Shown here: in pieces, positions 36,951-48,900 of the stretch
Numbering within the stretch: position 1 is the stretch's first letter
Layout of the letters: every line of letters starts with the position of its first letter
The notes under the pieces: model-generated
Seen by the model: the letters and a program-made list of their open reading frames with translations, nothing else
Databases searched by the model: none
What the model was told of the DNA's origin: nothing
Program-made: the position numbers and the translations under genes
Assembly (NCBI GenBank): GCA_019722365.1
Contig: JADFUC010001962.1
Coordinates: forward strand, 62,001-126,000
Direction of reading: 5' to 3'
Length of the DNA: 64,000 nt
From: Lithospermum erythrorhizon
Lineage: Eukaryota > Streptophyta > Magnoliopsida > Boraginales > Boraginaceae

Positions 36951-39900
36951 CTACAAGAAAATGAAACAGAAAATAAGGCAAAATAAAAATGTAAAATCAC
37001 CCAAATTGTAATTACAAATATGTACTCCTTCAATTCCATTATGATTACTTTGATTTGAATGAACAAAGTAGTAATCTTCATAGTTTAAATTGTTACATAT
37101 TAAGTATGACTACTCTAGGAGGAATGTTTTTATCACGGTCTTTAACGATTTAATAATTTATCTTTTCCTTGAGCTTAGAATGTTCGGAGTTAATATAGCT
37201 TTCGTTTGAACAGCCCAGTGGCGTTAATAATAAGCCCAGTTGTAATAATGCTGTGAGTAATTATTTTATTATTTTTATAATAAAATTCTAATGAAAAAAA
37301 ATTTAAAAAACTTAAAAGAAATAAGATGAAAAGGTTCTGTGGAGAAAATAAAGAATGAAAGGCGTAGAAATAATTTTTTATTTTCTCTTAGTGATAATTC
37401 ACAATTATTACGTAGTAAGATAATATTTATAGTATTAGTTTATGGAAAATTTATCTTTGTTAGGCGGATTCTGTGTGAAGAGTACTTATGAAAATTAAAA
37501 TAAAAAAATTTATCGAGAAGGGTAAAATAAGAATCGTTAATTTAGACATTTTATGTATGCGATAAGCCTACTGCGTTATATATGAGTATGATTATGTTAC
37601 AAATATTAGAATTTGATATATTATTCATGAATATTATAAAATATGTATGTCTGAATAGTTTAACGTCTGGTGGCGAAAAAGTAAAATAATCGAAATTGAA
37701 TTTGGATGATCTTCCAAGAATGAAGGAATTTTATCCCAAAACTTATCTGATATGAAGTTTGATTGTTGATTTTTTAAAATTTGCATTTAATTTTTGCTAT
37801 ATATTGAATAATATTTTTTCAAAAATATATTAAAAAATAAATTTGTTAACATACTTTACAAATAAAATAGTAATTTATCTTTACATTGAAAATATGTTGA
37901 TCAATTAAAATCATAAATATTTAAAATAAATATGTTTACCAATTAAAATAGTAATTTAATTGGATAATGATTTTGTGATGAAGAGAAAAACGTAGACAAA
38001 TTCACAATAAGAAAATGGTTACCTTCACGAATCTTGGATTTCCAGCCAAGATGATACATCTTTTGTTCCAGTATCTTCTTTTCGATACGTAACAACTTAT
38101 TCTTGTGTGTCATGTCCTCTTTCCTGAGGGTTAGTGCCGTAATGTTCTCCTGTAAAAGATGGCCAAATAATTGAAGTATAAAATTTTAGTCATAAAAGCT
38201 GAAAATAATTAATCACAATTTAGTTTTGTATGATTAGGTGAAATATCCTTCTTAGAATACAAAGCCAAAGCGAAGGGTAAAATCAAGCCAGCCGAATTCT
38301 TGTCAGTATGGAATTCGGGTTTTCTTAGCGAATAGTTCAAGTGGGCTTTTATAGGTCGGTTTGGTGACGGTATAGAGTCGAGTGGAAGCAAAAATTTGAA
38401 AAGAAAATCGAAATATAAAATAAAATAGGGCCGTTAAATGCCGTTTTTATTATAGTTAACTTTTAGCTACACGATTGTCTTGGTTATTTTAATATATTAG
38501 CGAAGAAAAAATAATTATAAAATTAAAATATATAAGAGCTCGCCCATTTCGAATTAATAAATAATTATAAAGAAAAAGTAAAATTAAACTAAAGATGCCA
38601 GTTCACCATCACCTTATTCAATTCGGAGGCCAACCCCCAAAATCATTCATGCATGCGTTGTGCTGCTTTGAGAAAAGCGAGCCATTTGGCGAACCCGCTG
38701 ACTCAATCGCCCCCTCCCCCCATATACCGCTCGATGGCATTGAGCCAGGACACCGGTGAAGTGATGAAGCTGACGCCCGCCCACGCCCCCCAGGTCGACA
38801 ACCCTGACGACGCGGCCCTCCTACAATTGATTAAGGTTAGATTCTTTTATCGTTTATTGTTTATAGTAATTGTTTATCCACTGTGTTATTGATTAAGGTT
38901 AGATTCATTTTATCACTTACGCTAGTAATTGATTTATAGTAATTTATTTGTAATTGTAATTGGTTTGTTATAGCTGTAATTTATAGTAATTGGTTTATTT
39001 ATGGCTGTAATTTATATTAATTGGTTTATAGCAATTGGTTTATAGTAAAGTTATGTCGTGTTTATTTGAATTTCATCGATGATTTAAGAAGATTAAATGC
39101 AAGCTTAAGGATTATATTAAATGCTATTCAGCTTGGGCCGTTTTTTACGAAATATATAGTGACAATAGATAATTTGATGGATTATATTGAGTTATATACT
39201 CGAGTTGAATAGTTTGAATAGTTTGAATAGTTGAATAGTCGTCGCTTTGAATAGTTGAATGGTTTGAATAGTTAAGATAGTTTGAGTAGTTGAATAGTTG
39301 TATGGTTGAATAGTTGAATAGTTTGAGCCAGTTGAATAGTTGAATAGTTTGAATAGTTGAATAGTTGTCGTTTTTGATGCACAATTATACTCATTTTTAT
39401 ATACATTTTAGATTCAGTTTATAGTTGAATAGTTTTGATTCACGGTTTATATCTATTTGAATAGTTTTATATCTGTTTTATGATAAAATGTTGAATAGTT
39501 TTATTGAATAGTTGAATGTTTTATTGAATAGTTGAATATTTGAATAGTTTGAATAGTTGAATAGTTGATTAGTTGTCGTTTGAAAACGTTTGAATAGTTG
39601 AATAGTTGTCGTTTTATTGAATAGTTGAATAGTTGTCGTTTTCATTCTGTTTGAATAGTTGAATAGTTGTTGTTTTATTGAATAGTTGAATAGTTGTCGT
39701 TTTATTGAATAGTTGATTAGTTGTCGTTTGAATAGTTGAATAGTTTGAATAGTTGTCATTTTATTGATAAAATATTTCTAATGTTTCTAATTTGATTGTA
39801 CAGATGGTACGTGGTAGTAATAATAAGAAGGAGAAGGAGAAGGTCGTAGAGAATGATAGTGCGAGCCGACACCAAAAAGGGTCGAGGACTTACGGTATTC

Positions 39901-42900
39901 GTATAGTCGAGCGGATGACTCCCGTCCCGCTTCGTATAGAAGCGGACTCGGCTCCGCCACCCCATACGACATGGTTTGTTACGCACGGGGCAGCGGTAGT
40001 TCATCCTCGAGAGACCCGGCAGCGTCGGCGTCGAGTCATTCTACGTCTATTTCACCAGCGTTTCCGTAGACTCCACAGGGCGACAAAGCGAGCCTATACG
40101 CTCTCGGAAGGACGATGTGGTGAGGCGGCGGGATCGGACTATCTGACCCAAAATGAAAGCCTTGAGTAGAAGGCAGCTGTGTGCGAGGAGATGACGAATC
40201 AGCTCAAGGTGGTCCCAATGGGTAGAAGTTGGAGTTAAGTCATTTACAATTCGTAAGTGCATTAATATTGTCTAAATTAGATTGAAAAAGTTATATTTTT
40301 TTATTTATGTTATCTAACTTTTACTTTTACTTTAGAGTATCTTGTGACTCTGATGTCGAAGATGTTCTTCGAGAGGCAGAGATGATCTGGTCGATCAAGT
40401 TAACCTCGTAAATCGCTCGGCAGCGTACGGAAATCGTTCAGTATAAAATTTTTGCAAAAATTAAAAGTTGTTTAAAATATTTTTAGTCAATAAAAGTCTA
40501 GTTAAATTTTGTTTTATTTTTTTTTGTCAGGAGAGATATAAGATAAAGAATGGGACGTATGCTATGGCCCAACCTTTGTTAGAGCGAGATTGCCAGAAGA
40601 AGTGGAGAAACTTCTTGACGTCCATGAAGAAAAATACTACCGAGAGGGAGTACGGATGGCGATCTTGATGCGATTATGTCTGGCGGCGAAGCGACTGGTG
40701 GCACCTCTGGAGTCGATTAGGGCGATATCTCCGACGTTGGGCGTGTGGCCAACTTGACGTCGGATGGCGAAGACGATCGATATTGTATGAAGGCAATATA
40801 TGTTCTTTATCTAGCTACGCGGGGCCAAAAAATCGAGGGGAGAGATATTGATGTTTTCACTTAGACCTTTGATTGATGAGTTGAAGGTTGTGGAATCTTA
40901 CCAGGTATGTTATACGGTTGGATGATTAGCGATTCACACATATGGAATGTTATACGGATTTGGAGCACACATTGGAGTTAGGCTTTTGCCCGTATTGTAT
41001 GGAAAATCTTTGGAGGCATTCGACTAAGTCGAAAATATTGTTGGTTTTCCCAGTGCCGCGTCCTTTTCTTGCCTACTCTAGGACATCCTTTTAGAATGGT
41101 AAAAAAAAGCGTTTGTAAAGGGACATAACATCCATATTTGCCTGAAGGAGCGACTTGATAGAGCGATATGTTCTTGATGTGTGTGGGTTGGATCGTGATG
41201 TGTTCGGTAAGGTAAATGTCGAGACCATATATCACGGGAGTATAATGTTCGTAAGCGGTGCAAAAAATGTATACTTTGGGAGTTAGGTTGTTAGTCGGCA
41301 CAAAAAATCGGACGACATCGACTTCATTGCATCACGGAAAGAACAATGGTGAAAATGTATTACATCTTGTAATGGATGTTCTGGGAAGGCAGCGAAGATA
41401 ATGAATGAGTCGATGCCCGACATTGGACTTATTGTTTTTGAGACAGTTGCATATGCGGGATGTTGGTGGGAGGAAACATAAACCAAAAGCGACTTATACT
41501 TTGAACCCCGTGCAACAGAAAGATTTCAGAAATGGTTGTCAAAAATCTGATTACCCGATGGATGCAAGCACAAACATGATACGCGAAGATGTGCAGAAAT
41601 GAGCGTTAGCGGACTAAAAAATCATGATGTACATGTATTGTGCAGCGGTTACTTCTGTGGCGCTCCGTCGTCTCACTTGCCCGTTTCCATTATGGGAAAC
41701 AATCGGAAGGTGGTGTTATTTCTTTTCATGATATAATAAGTAATGACTCTAAATAGACATGTGGAGGCTTGGGCGTAATATTGTTGAGATAATTTGTAAG
41801 ATGGAGAAGATATTCCGACGCCGTTTTTGATGAAATGGAACGCTTTAACGATACATTTTGTCATATGAGCTTTAAATAGAGGGGCCCAGCAACGACATGG
41901 ATGGATATACCACTTCAGTCGTGAGTTTTTTTGCTTTATTATATTTTCATGTTGTTTTATATGTTTACTAAATACAACTAACTTTACAAAAGTTTGGCAG
42001 ATATTTAGGGGGATTGAAGAGTGCAAGGTAAGGTAAAGGCGGCGTGTTGAAGAGATTCGATATCTGACGTATTTGGTTAAATCAGATAAACCTTACTATC
42101 TCTCAGTTATATCACTTGTGATTGGGATCGTAAGCGGTGGTGTGTCCTTGATGAGATCAGTAGCGGTCAGTCGGTGGACTCGTATGCAAATGTGGATGTC
42201 TCCGCTTTGAATATTGAAGATATCTTCCAAGAAGAACAACAACCTCCTCATGTTCCTATTGATTTAATCAATGATGTTGCCGTTGTTGAACAGGGCATTT
42301 TCGTTATTGTTGAAGAGGAGGACGATGTGGTATCCGATCATGGAGATGGATTCCGGATTACAGTCGGAGGCCTGACGCCTTCATGAAGATGATGAGAGGC
42401 AACTCGCCGAAGACAATTAATAATCAAATATAATTTGATTCTAAAGTTTTCATATAGTAATTTGCAACTTTGTATTAGCTTACGTATTGAAATGCTTGTG
42501 ATGAGTGTAGTAGTGTATTTTGTATTTATTGTGCCCGATATTGTGTGTTAAAAAAGCTGTGATCACGTATTTATTGCTTAACTCATATTGTGTTCATAGC
42601 CGGGGAGTTTTGGTTTGCAGCTACGTTTTTCTGAATCGGATATAGCGTCGGTATAAGTCGGGATAGGCAGGCCTTAAAAAATTTACACGTCTTTCCGGAA
42701 TGGAAGCGGTAAAGAGTCGGGATAGGCGGTTTTTCAAGTTCATATTTCCCGCTCTCCTAAAAAATTGAGGAAAATTCAAATAATTTATTTTCAAATGGAG
42801 TCGGGATGGCGACGAGATGTCGATTGTGACGGGATGGAGGCGTTGTTCTGAGAGGAAATTTCATAGTCTATATATCTCACATTATCATCATTCCAACAAT

Positions 42901-45900
42901 TTTTTTTCAAACTCACAACATAATATCTGCTTTATTTTATGTTATTAATTTTATTCCATAATTTTGTGTCTACTTAACCTTAAATTTGATTTTATTTTGT
43001 AAGGTGGCTTTAAAGAAGGTAATTATTAATACTTTATTTACTTTCTTTATTTTTGTATAATGAATTCAAAGGTAATTTCTAATTTATATATATATTTTCT
43101 AGAAATTGAGTTCAAAAGGTAATTCTACTTCTTCATTTTTTTTAATTTTTGTTATTATCTTTAATAATGCTTAGTTTGATGAATATATTTGTAATTTATT
43201 TTTGTTCTTTTTGTTGTAGAAATACTATATTCAATTCCGAATAGGTAATTTGGTTTTATTTTAATTTATGTTTGAATGTTTGATGTTTTTATATAAATTA
43301 ATGTTTTATGTTAATATGAATAGAATGTTTAATATGTTTCATGTTTATGTGAATTAATGTTTGATGTTTAATATGTATTTGTTATATGAATTGTTATATT
43401 TTTATATTTGAATCTTTGATGTTTTTATATTTGTTTGTATGAGTTGGATGAATTGGATCTTTTGATGTTCTTATATTTGTTTAGCCTTGATTTGGATGGA
43501 TTTTGTGAATTATTTGCTGACCTGTTCTTGCATGTTATTCACCCGGCCAACCAGACTCTTTTTAAAAAAAAATACGAGAAAGGCGTCGGGATGGAGGCAG
43601 ATTTGGAGATGAGCTTTGAATTTTTTGCATCGGTCTTCGAATGGTGGAGACAGGTTGGAGTCGGATTTTATTTAATTGTTATGGAGTCGGGTTGGAGTCG
43701 GGAAGCTATGGAGTCGGATTGGAGTCGGTTATGTATGGATACGGGTTAGAGTCGGGATTAAGTAGGCAGGTTAGAGTCGAGATCTCGATGGAGTCGGAGT
43801 TAGGTGGTATTGTATGGAGACGGGTTGGAGTCGGGAATAATGGAGACGAGTTGGAGTCAGTGCTTTGGAGGCGGTTTAGGTCGGAGTAGTACTTAATGGT
43901 TGGTAAAATGTGGAGCGATTTAGAGTCGGGGAGCCGAAGTGGGCTGGTTTGGAGTCGGGATGGAGACGGATCTTGATTTAGAGACCGTAAAAAGGTGTCA
44001 ATTCTGAATTAAAACTCATCCGTCTACGAATGGTAAATAGAGACGATTTGGAGGCCAGTTCGGCGTCTCTTTTCTTGTTTTAGTAGTCGCATAATAACAA
44101 ATATTATCAATCTAATTCTTGATTACAAATTTTTTCAGAGTTAGATAACTTATGATATACCGATTTGAAAAATAATAAAAAGATAAGTATAACTTTTGGA
44201 TATTTTTATGGTTAATATTTCACAAATTACCCAACAAAATATATTAATTTATTCTCATCCCCCTAAAAACTAGAACGGTTATTCTCTGAAGCTAGAACGT
44301 AGCTATGATTGAAACTTCATCATGCAAGTTTATATCTAATTAACACAAAATTGTCTCAAGATAAAATGTAGAATTAAACCTTCAATTCTAAGAAGTTGGT
44401 GTGTGTGGTAAAAGAATTTTAGAAGAATTTTACAGATTTGGCAAATCTTTGTTTTAATGAATAAAATCATCAAATTCCATATTGATATTTTTTTTATATT
44501 TCTAACTTTAGGTCTAAGCACTTTCATCTTCTTTTTCTTGACTATACGTATGACTTCTAACTTCTTTTGCAATGAAAAGTGAAGATATAAATTGTGATGA
44601 TGATTTAATGAAAAGTACTAAATTTAATGAAAAGTGTAATGATTATGGACCACAAAATGAGTATTCTCGAGATAGAGATTATAATCACGATCAGGTATGG
44701 AAAATTATTTGTATGTTGTTCAATTCAAAATACTTGAGTGGTTAACTGGTAGATGTATATTGTTTGAGTGGTTAACTGGTCTAATCTGTTCTCAACAGAT
44801 ATTAGCCAACTAATAACTTTTTATTTATTGTTTCGGCCTTTGTTTTTACAGGACGAGCAACCAATATTTGATACCTCTACTATGCTCTCAACAGATATTA
44901 TATTTGATTCTCATGAAGTAGGTTATGATTGGTGTGTTGATAAAGGCTTGACAAATCATATTTTTTTAGTTAGGTTTACTACTCATGTGCTGGACAAATA
45001 TAATCCTAATAGACATGTTGTTGCTTGTGAGTGTTTTGGAAAACCGAGGATGGATTTGAAACCAATGAAGAACATTAATACTAAGAGGGCAACTACAACG
45101 AAAAGAACAAAAATTGTCCGTTCCGATTGAGGATTATTGAAAGAGGAAATGATATATGGAAGTTGCAAATTGTGAAAGGCAGTCAAAACCATAGTCCTAA
45201 TGGATACTCTTTAGCATGCAAGTTATCACAAAAACATGTAGAAACTACAAAAAGATTGATCAATGATGGGACAAAACCGAGACAAATAGTAGCTGCCATT
45301 ACAGATGAAGACCGTTCTATCTTCTCAAAGAGAGAAACGATTTATAATATTCGCCACCAGTTAAAGAAAGAGATTAAGGCAGGTCGTTCAGTATTACAAC
45401 AATTTTTATCAAGATTTGCCCATTATCAAAGTTCATCACCTCGCATACCACCACAAAATGTTACTTTGGATGCTTAGTCTTTTGCTCTTGTGTTTTTGGA
45501 CTCCATTTAATTGATGTCATTTGTAATGTAAACGATGATATTGATTTTTTTCGATCCTTATAATGTGAATGTGAGGCTAATAGCTCTCTAGGGCTAGGCG
45601 ATTTTGGCGATCTCCCACATCACAGCTACCTTCTCCGGGGAGAACAGATCCGGCCACCACCTCCCCATGAGGTTGGTGTTCATTCTCCAATAAACACTTC
45701 ACTTTCTCACTCTAAGCCTCCTCTCTTTTCAGCCTTCGCTCAAGGTCAACGCAAGAAACAAAGTCAACCTTTAGCTGTCAACACTACCCCTCCTTCTTGC
45801 CTCTGATGTGCCATCAAGTTCCTATACACAACCCTTTAAATAAATCCAACCCATTTCTTACTCAAAAATTGTCCAAGGTCACAAGGAAGCACTTCCTATC

Positions 45901-48900
45901 TCGGAGGTTTCGTCCGTTGACCCAACATCTCTGTGTCAAGATTCATTTTCTCTCAAGCCTTTATCAATCTTTGAAGGGAAACCTTGTGTCCTGTTCAAGA
46001 GCTCTGAGAAGAAAACCCTCATCAGTAACCATAAGTATGTGTTAACTTGGTCTATTGCTGGTTTTGCTATGAGAATCTTTAAATGGGGAAGTGATTTCAC
46101 CTGATGCTAATGCTATTGGACATCCTTTAAGTGTGCACCCATTGAATGTCAATAGAGTGAAACTGAACTCTGCACTCATTTGTGTTGAGCTTGATGTTAG
46201 CATACCCCTCATGGACTCCATTTATGTGTGCTTTGAAGATGATATTTCCCTTCGTCCGGTGGAAGGTATTTGGCTTAAGGTTTTCTATGATGTTGTTCCC
46301 CCCTATTGCTCTTCTTGTTTGCACATTGGGCATCATGTTGATGTTTGCAAGAAGGGGAAGTCAGTTTTGGCTGAAGTCGCTCAACCTGTTAAGAAGTTGG
46401 GGTTGGGTAATTCTGCTTTCAAGGTGTTCGATGAAAGTTCTCAACCAGCTGCACCTTCAATATCTGCACCTTCTTCTAGTATTCCAGCTGGAGTTAACTA
46501 CAAAGATGAGAAGAAGGCTACACAATCTCAAATTTGGATAGAAGTTCAGGGTCCAAATGTGCTCAAATCTCAAAAGATGACCACCTATCACAAGGATAAA
46601 GATCTGCCTACTGAGAATAAATTCAGTTCTCTTCTTTTGCCTGCTTCTAGTGGTTCAGATATTTGTGTTGACTCTACTGTGTTGCTGACTAGAACAGGTC
46701 TCGCAAAGGAGACAGACAAAATTAAAGGAGTTCAATTGGTAGCTAAGAATGGGGATGCTCAAACTATTTTGCTGGTTGAGAATGAAGCGATCCCACAGGA
46801 TGAATTGGTTGTGCAGAATAGTCCTAAAAAACTGTCTAAACAAAGTGGGAACAAGGTGAATAACCATGCTGATGGTTCAGAAAATCTGGTAGCCACTCAG
46901 TTGGGTCAGATTAATGTAGAGTTGCAGACAAAAGTTAGCAGAACTGCACATTTAGAGCCGGATACTGGTATGGAAGAGGAGGGAGTTAGTTCTGATTGCA
47001 TTATTGCGGAATCTGTTCTAATCCCCAGGGTTGCAGCTCCTGATTTACCAGCTTCTGATGCAGCAATCGAGCTTGTTAAACTTGATCGTACAGTTCCTAT
47101 ACAACAGAAAAGGGCAATTGCTCGACACCTTTGCTCAGTGGAGAACAAGGTTAGTACATGGGCAGATTCAGTCAATGAAGAGGAGCAATAAACCACGGCA
47201 AAGTTTAGTGAGTTGGTAGCAAGGAAAGAGTGCAATGAAGGCCTTCCTTTAAAACATAAAGCTATTGCCAAATCTGACAAGACACAGAAAATAACAAGGA
47301 TAGATACTGAAGCAAAGAAATATGTGGACACAGTTGACAAGGAAAACATTCCTAGGACAGAGCAACAAGAGGGTAAGAAGCAACATCTCTCAAAGGATGA
47401 TACATATGTTAAACAAATAATGCAAGAAAAGCATAGTAACAAGCAGGGCAATTTTCACACTGACTTGCCTCCGATGTTCACTTCATGTTTCCTAATGATG
47501 AGGGTATTGAGAATGGGATAAATCATTACCCTGGCCAGCGGAGTCACAGGGCTTCAGCTTCATGGTCGTTATCGCCCACGGGAAGGTCTCAGAAGTTGAG
47601 TACCCGCTTCGTAAAAAAGTAAAATATATTGAAATTGTAAAATATATTGAAATTGGTGAAAATAAAAAGCTGTGTCTGAGGGGAGTTAGCGAAGGTCATT
47701 CGGAAGAGTCATAAGAGTTCTAGCCACGGTGGCGGCGCTGAGAAGTCGGGCGAGTAGACAAAAAAGCGGGGAAAATCGGGGAGATTGTATGGATGTCTGA
47801 AGAGAAGTCCTTGATATATGAGGAAGGGATACTGATGATCTCCACGGTTGTTACGGCGGGAACCTCATCTTAAAATCTTGGTTATTTTATTTTTTGTTTT
47901 TTCGATGCCATATAGAGATTAAAGTTGTTATTTTGCATTCTCTCATCTATTTGTATGAACTATTTTATTTTAATTAACATGAAAGCCCCGGCGAGGGTTT
48001 AATTTTTTTATTTTTTTAAAAAGATGATATTGAATTTTTTCAAAGACAAGTTTTCAATGATTTTATTGGTTAATGCTTCTCTTCTCGTTTATGGAATATG
48101 GGTTGCGTTCTATGCATTTTGTTATCTGTAATGTTGAGGTTAGAATTTGAATAATTAAAGTGTGGTCATGTGATGATATACAAGTGTGATGATAGTCCTT
48201 TCTGTATGGAGAGAGAACAGATTTAGATTTGTTGAGTGCAAGAATGAGAAAACAGATCTGAAGAAGATAATTTGTTGAGTGAAGGTTAAAGTTTCATCTG
48301 TTTATCCTAGTCCTCGACCACTAAAAGCTGAGGTTTGCTTCCACAGGTTAGTGATGAAGATGATTATATACTTTGAAATTATTTATTAAAGTGTGGTTAT
48401 GAAACATGTTATATACTGGTCTATTTTTAGTTCTTAAAGTTAAAAGGACATATTTATCTTTTTGATATTTTTTAGACCAATATATAAAGAAACTGAGTTC
48501 CCATAAAATGTATGATACTTTATTTAAAAATTTATTACCTCCGCTTCTTTTTAATTTATGTTTTTCGGTCTTCCTTAACAAGTTTTGAGCATACATTTCA
48601 TTTTAGGTATATTGTGAAAAAATATAAGAAACGAAGATATTTTTAAACATAAATTCAATAATATCAGATTTACATTTTTTAAAATAATGAATGAAAATAA
48701 TAAATGATAAACAATATACAATGAAGTAATAATGATTTTCCTTGTAAAATAATGAATGAAAAGTAATAAAAATATACAATGAAGTAATAATGATTTTTGC
48801 TTATATTTTTTAAAATAATCAATGAAAAGTAATAAAAATATCAAATTTACATTTTAAATTAGTTTAATGATTTTCCTTGTAAAATACATATATACCTGTA

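Larger units (their letters stand above)
38150..48895 (-). other. bZIP intron 2 (10.7 kb) holding several transposons
   Basis: This is the intron between exons 2 and 3. It contains, on the plus strand, an octamer repeat, a TNP2-type CACTA transposase, its subterminal repeats, a FAR1-like fragment and a LINE ORF1. All these coding remnants run antisense to the host gene. Both splice sites are canonical and the reading phase across the intron is intact, so the insertions have not damaged the exons. Confidence 0.7.

Noticed and set aside
36949..36961. CACTACAAGAAAA, a perfect CACTA transposon terminus, at first paired with 44070-44086
   Set aside because: On the minus strand it is the splice acceptor (TTTTCTTGTAG|TG) of the last bZIP exon, in correct phase. 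A CACTA end here would also place bZIP exon 3 inside the transposon, and no subterminal repeats follow it.
39145..39759. Open frames of 79 and 93 codons on the minus strand rich in NYSTIQ/LFNYS
   Set aside because: They are translations of the GAATAGTT octamer array, which is open in all frames by composition.
46906..47451. 181-codon minus-strand open frame
   Set aside because: It is antisense to the LINE ORF1 tail. Its serine/cysteine/phenylalanine-rich peptide reflects the acidic plus-strand protein.
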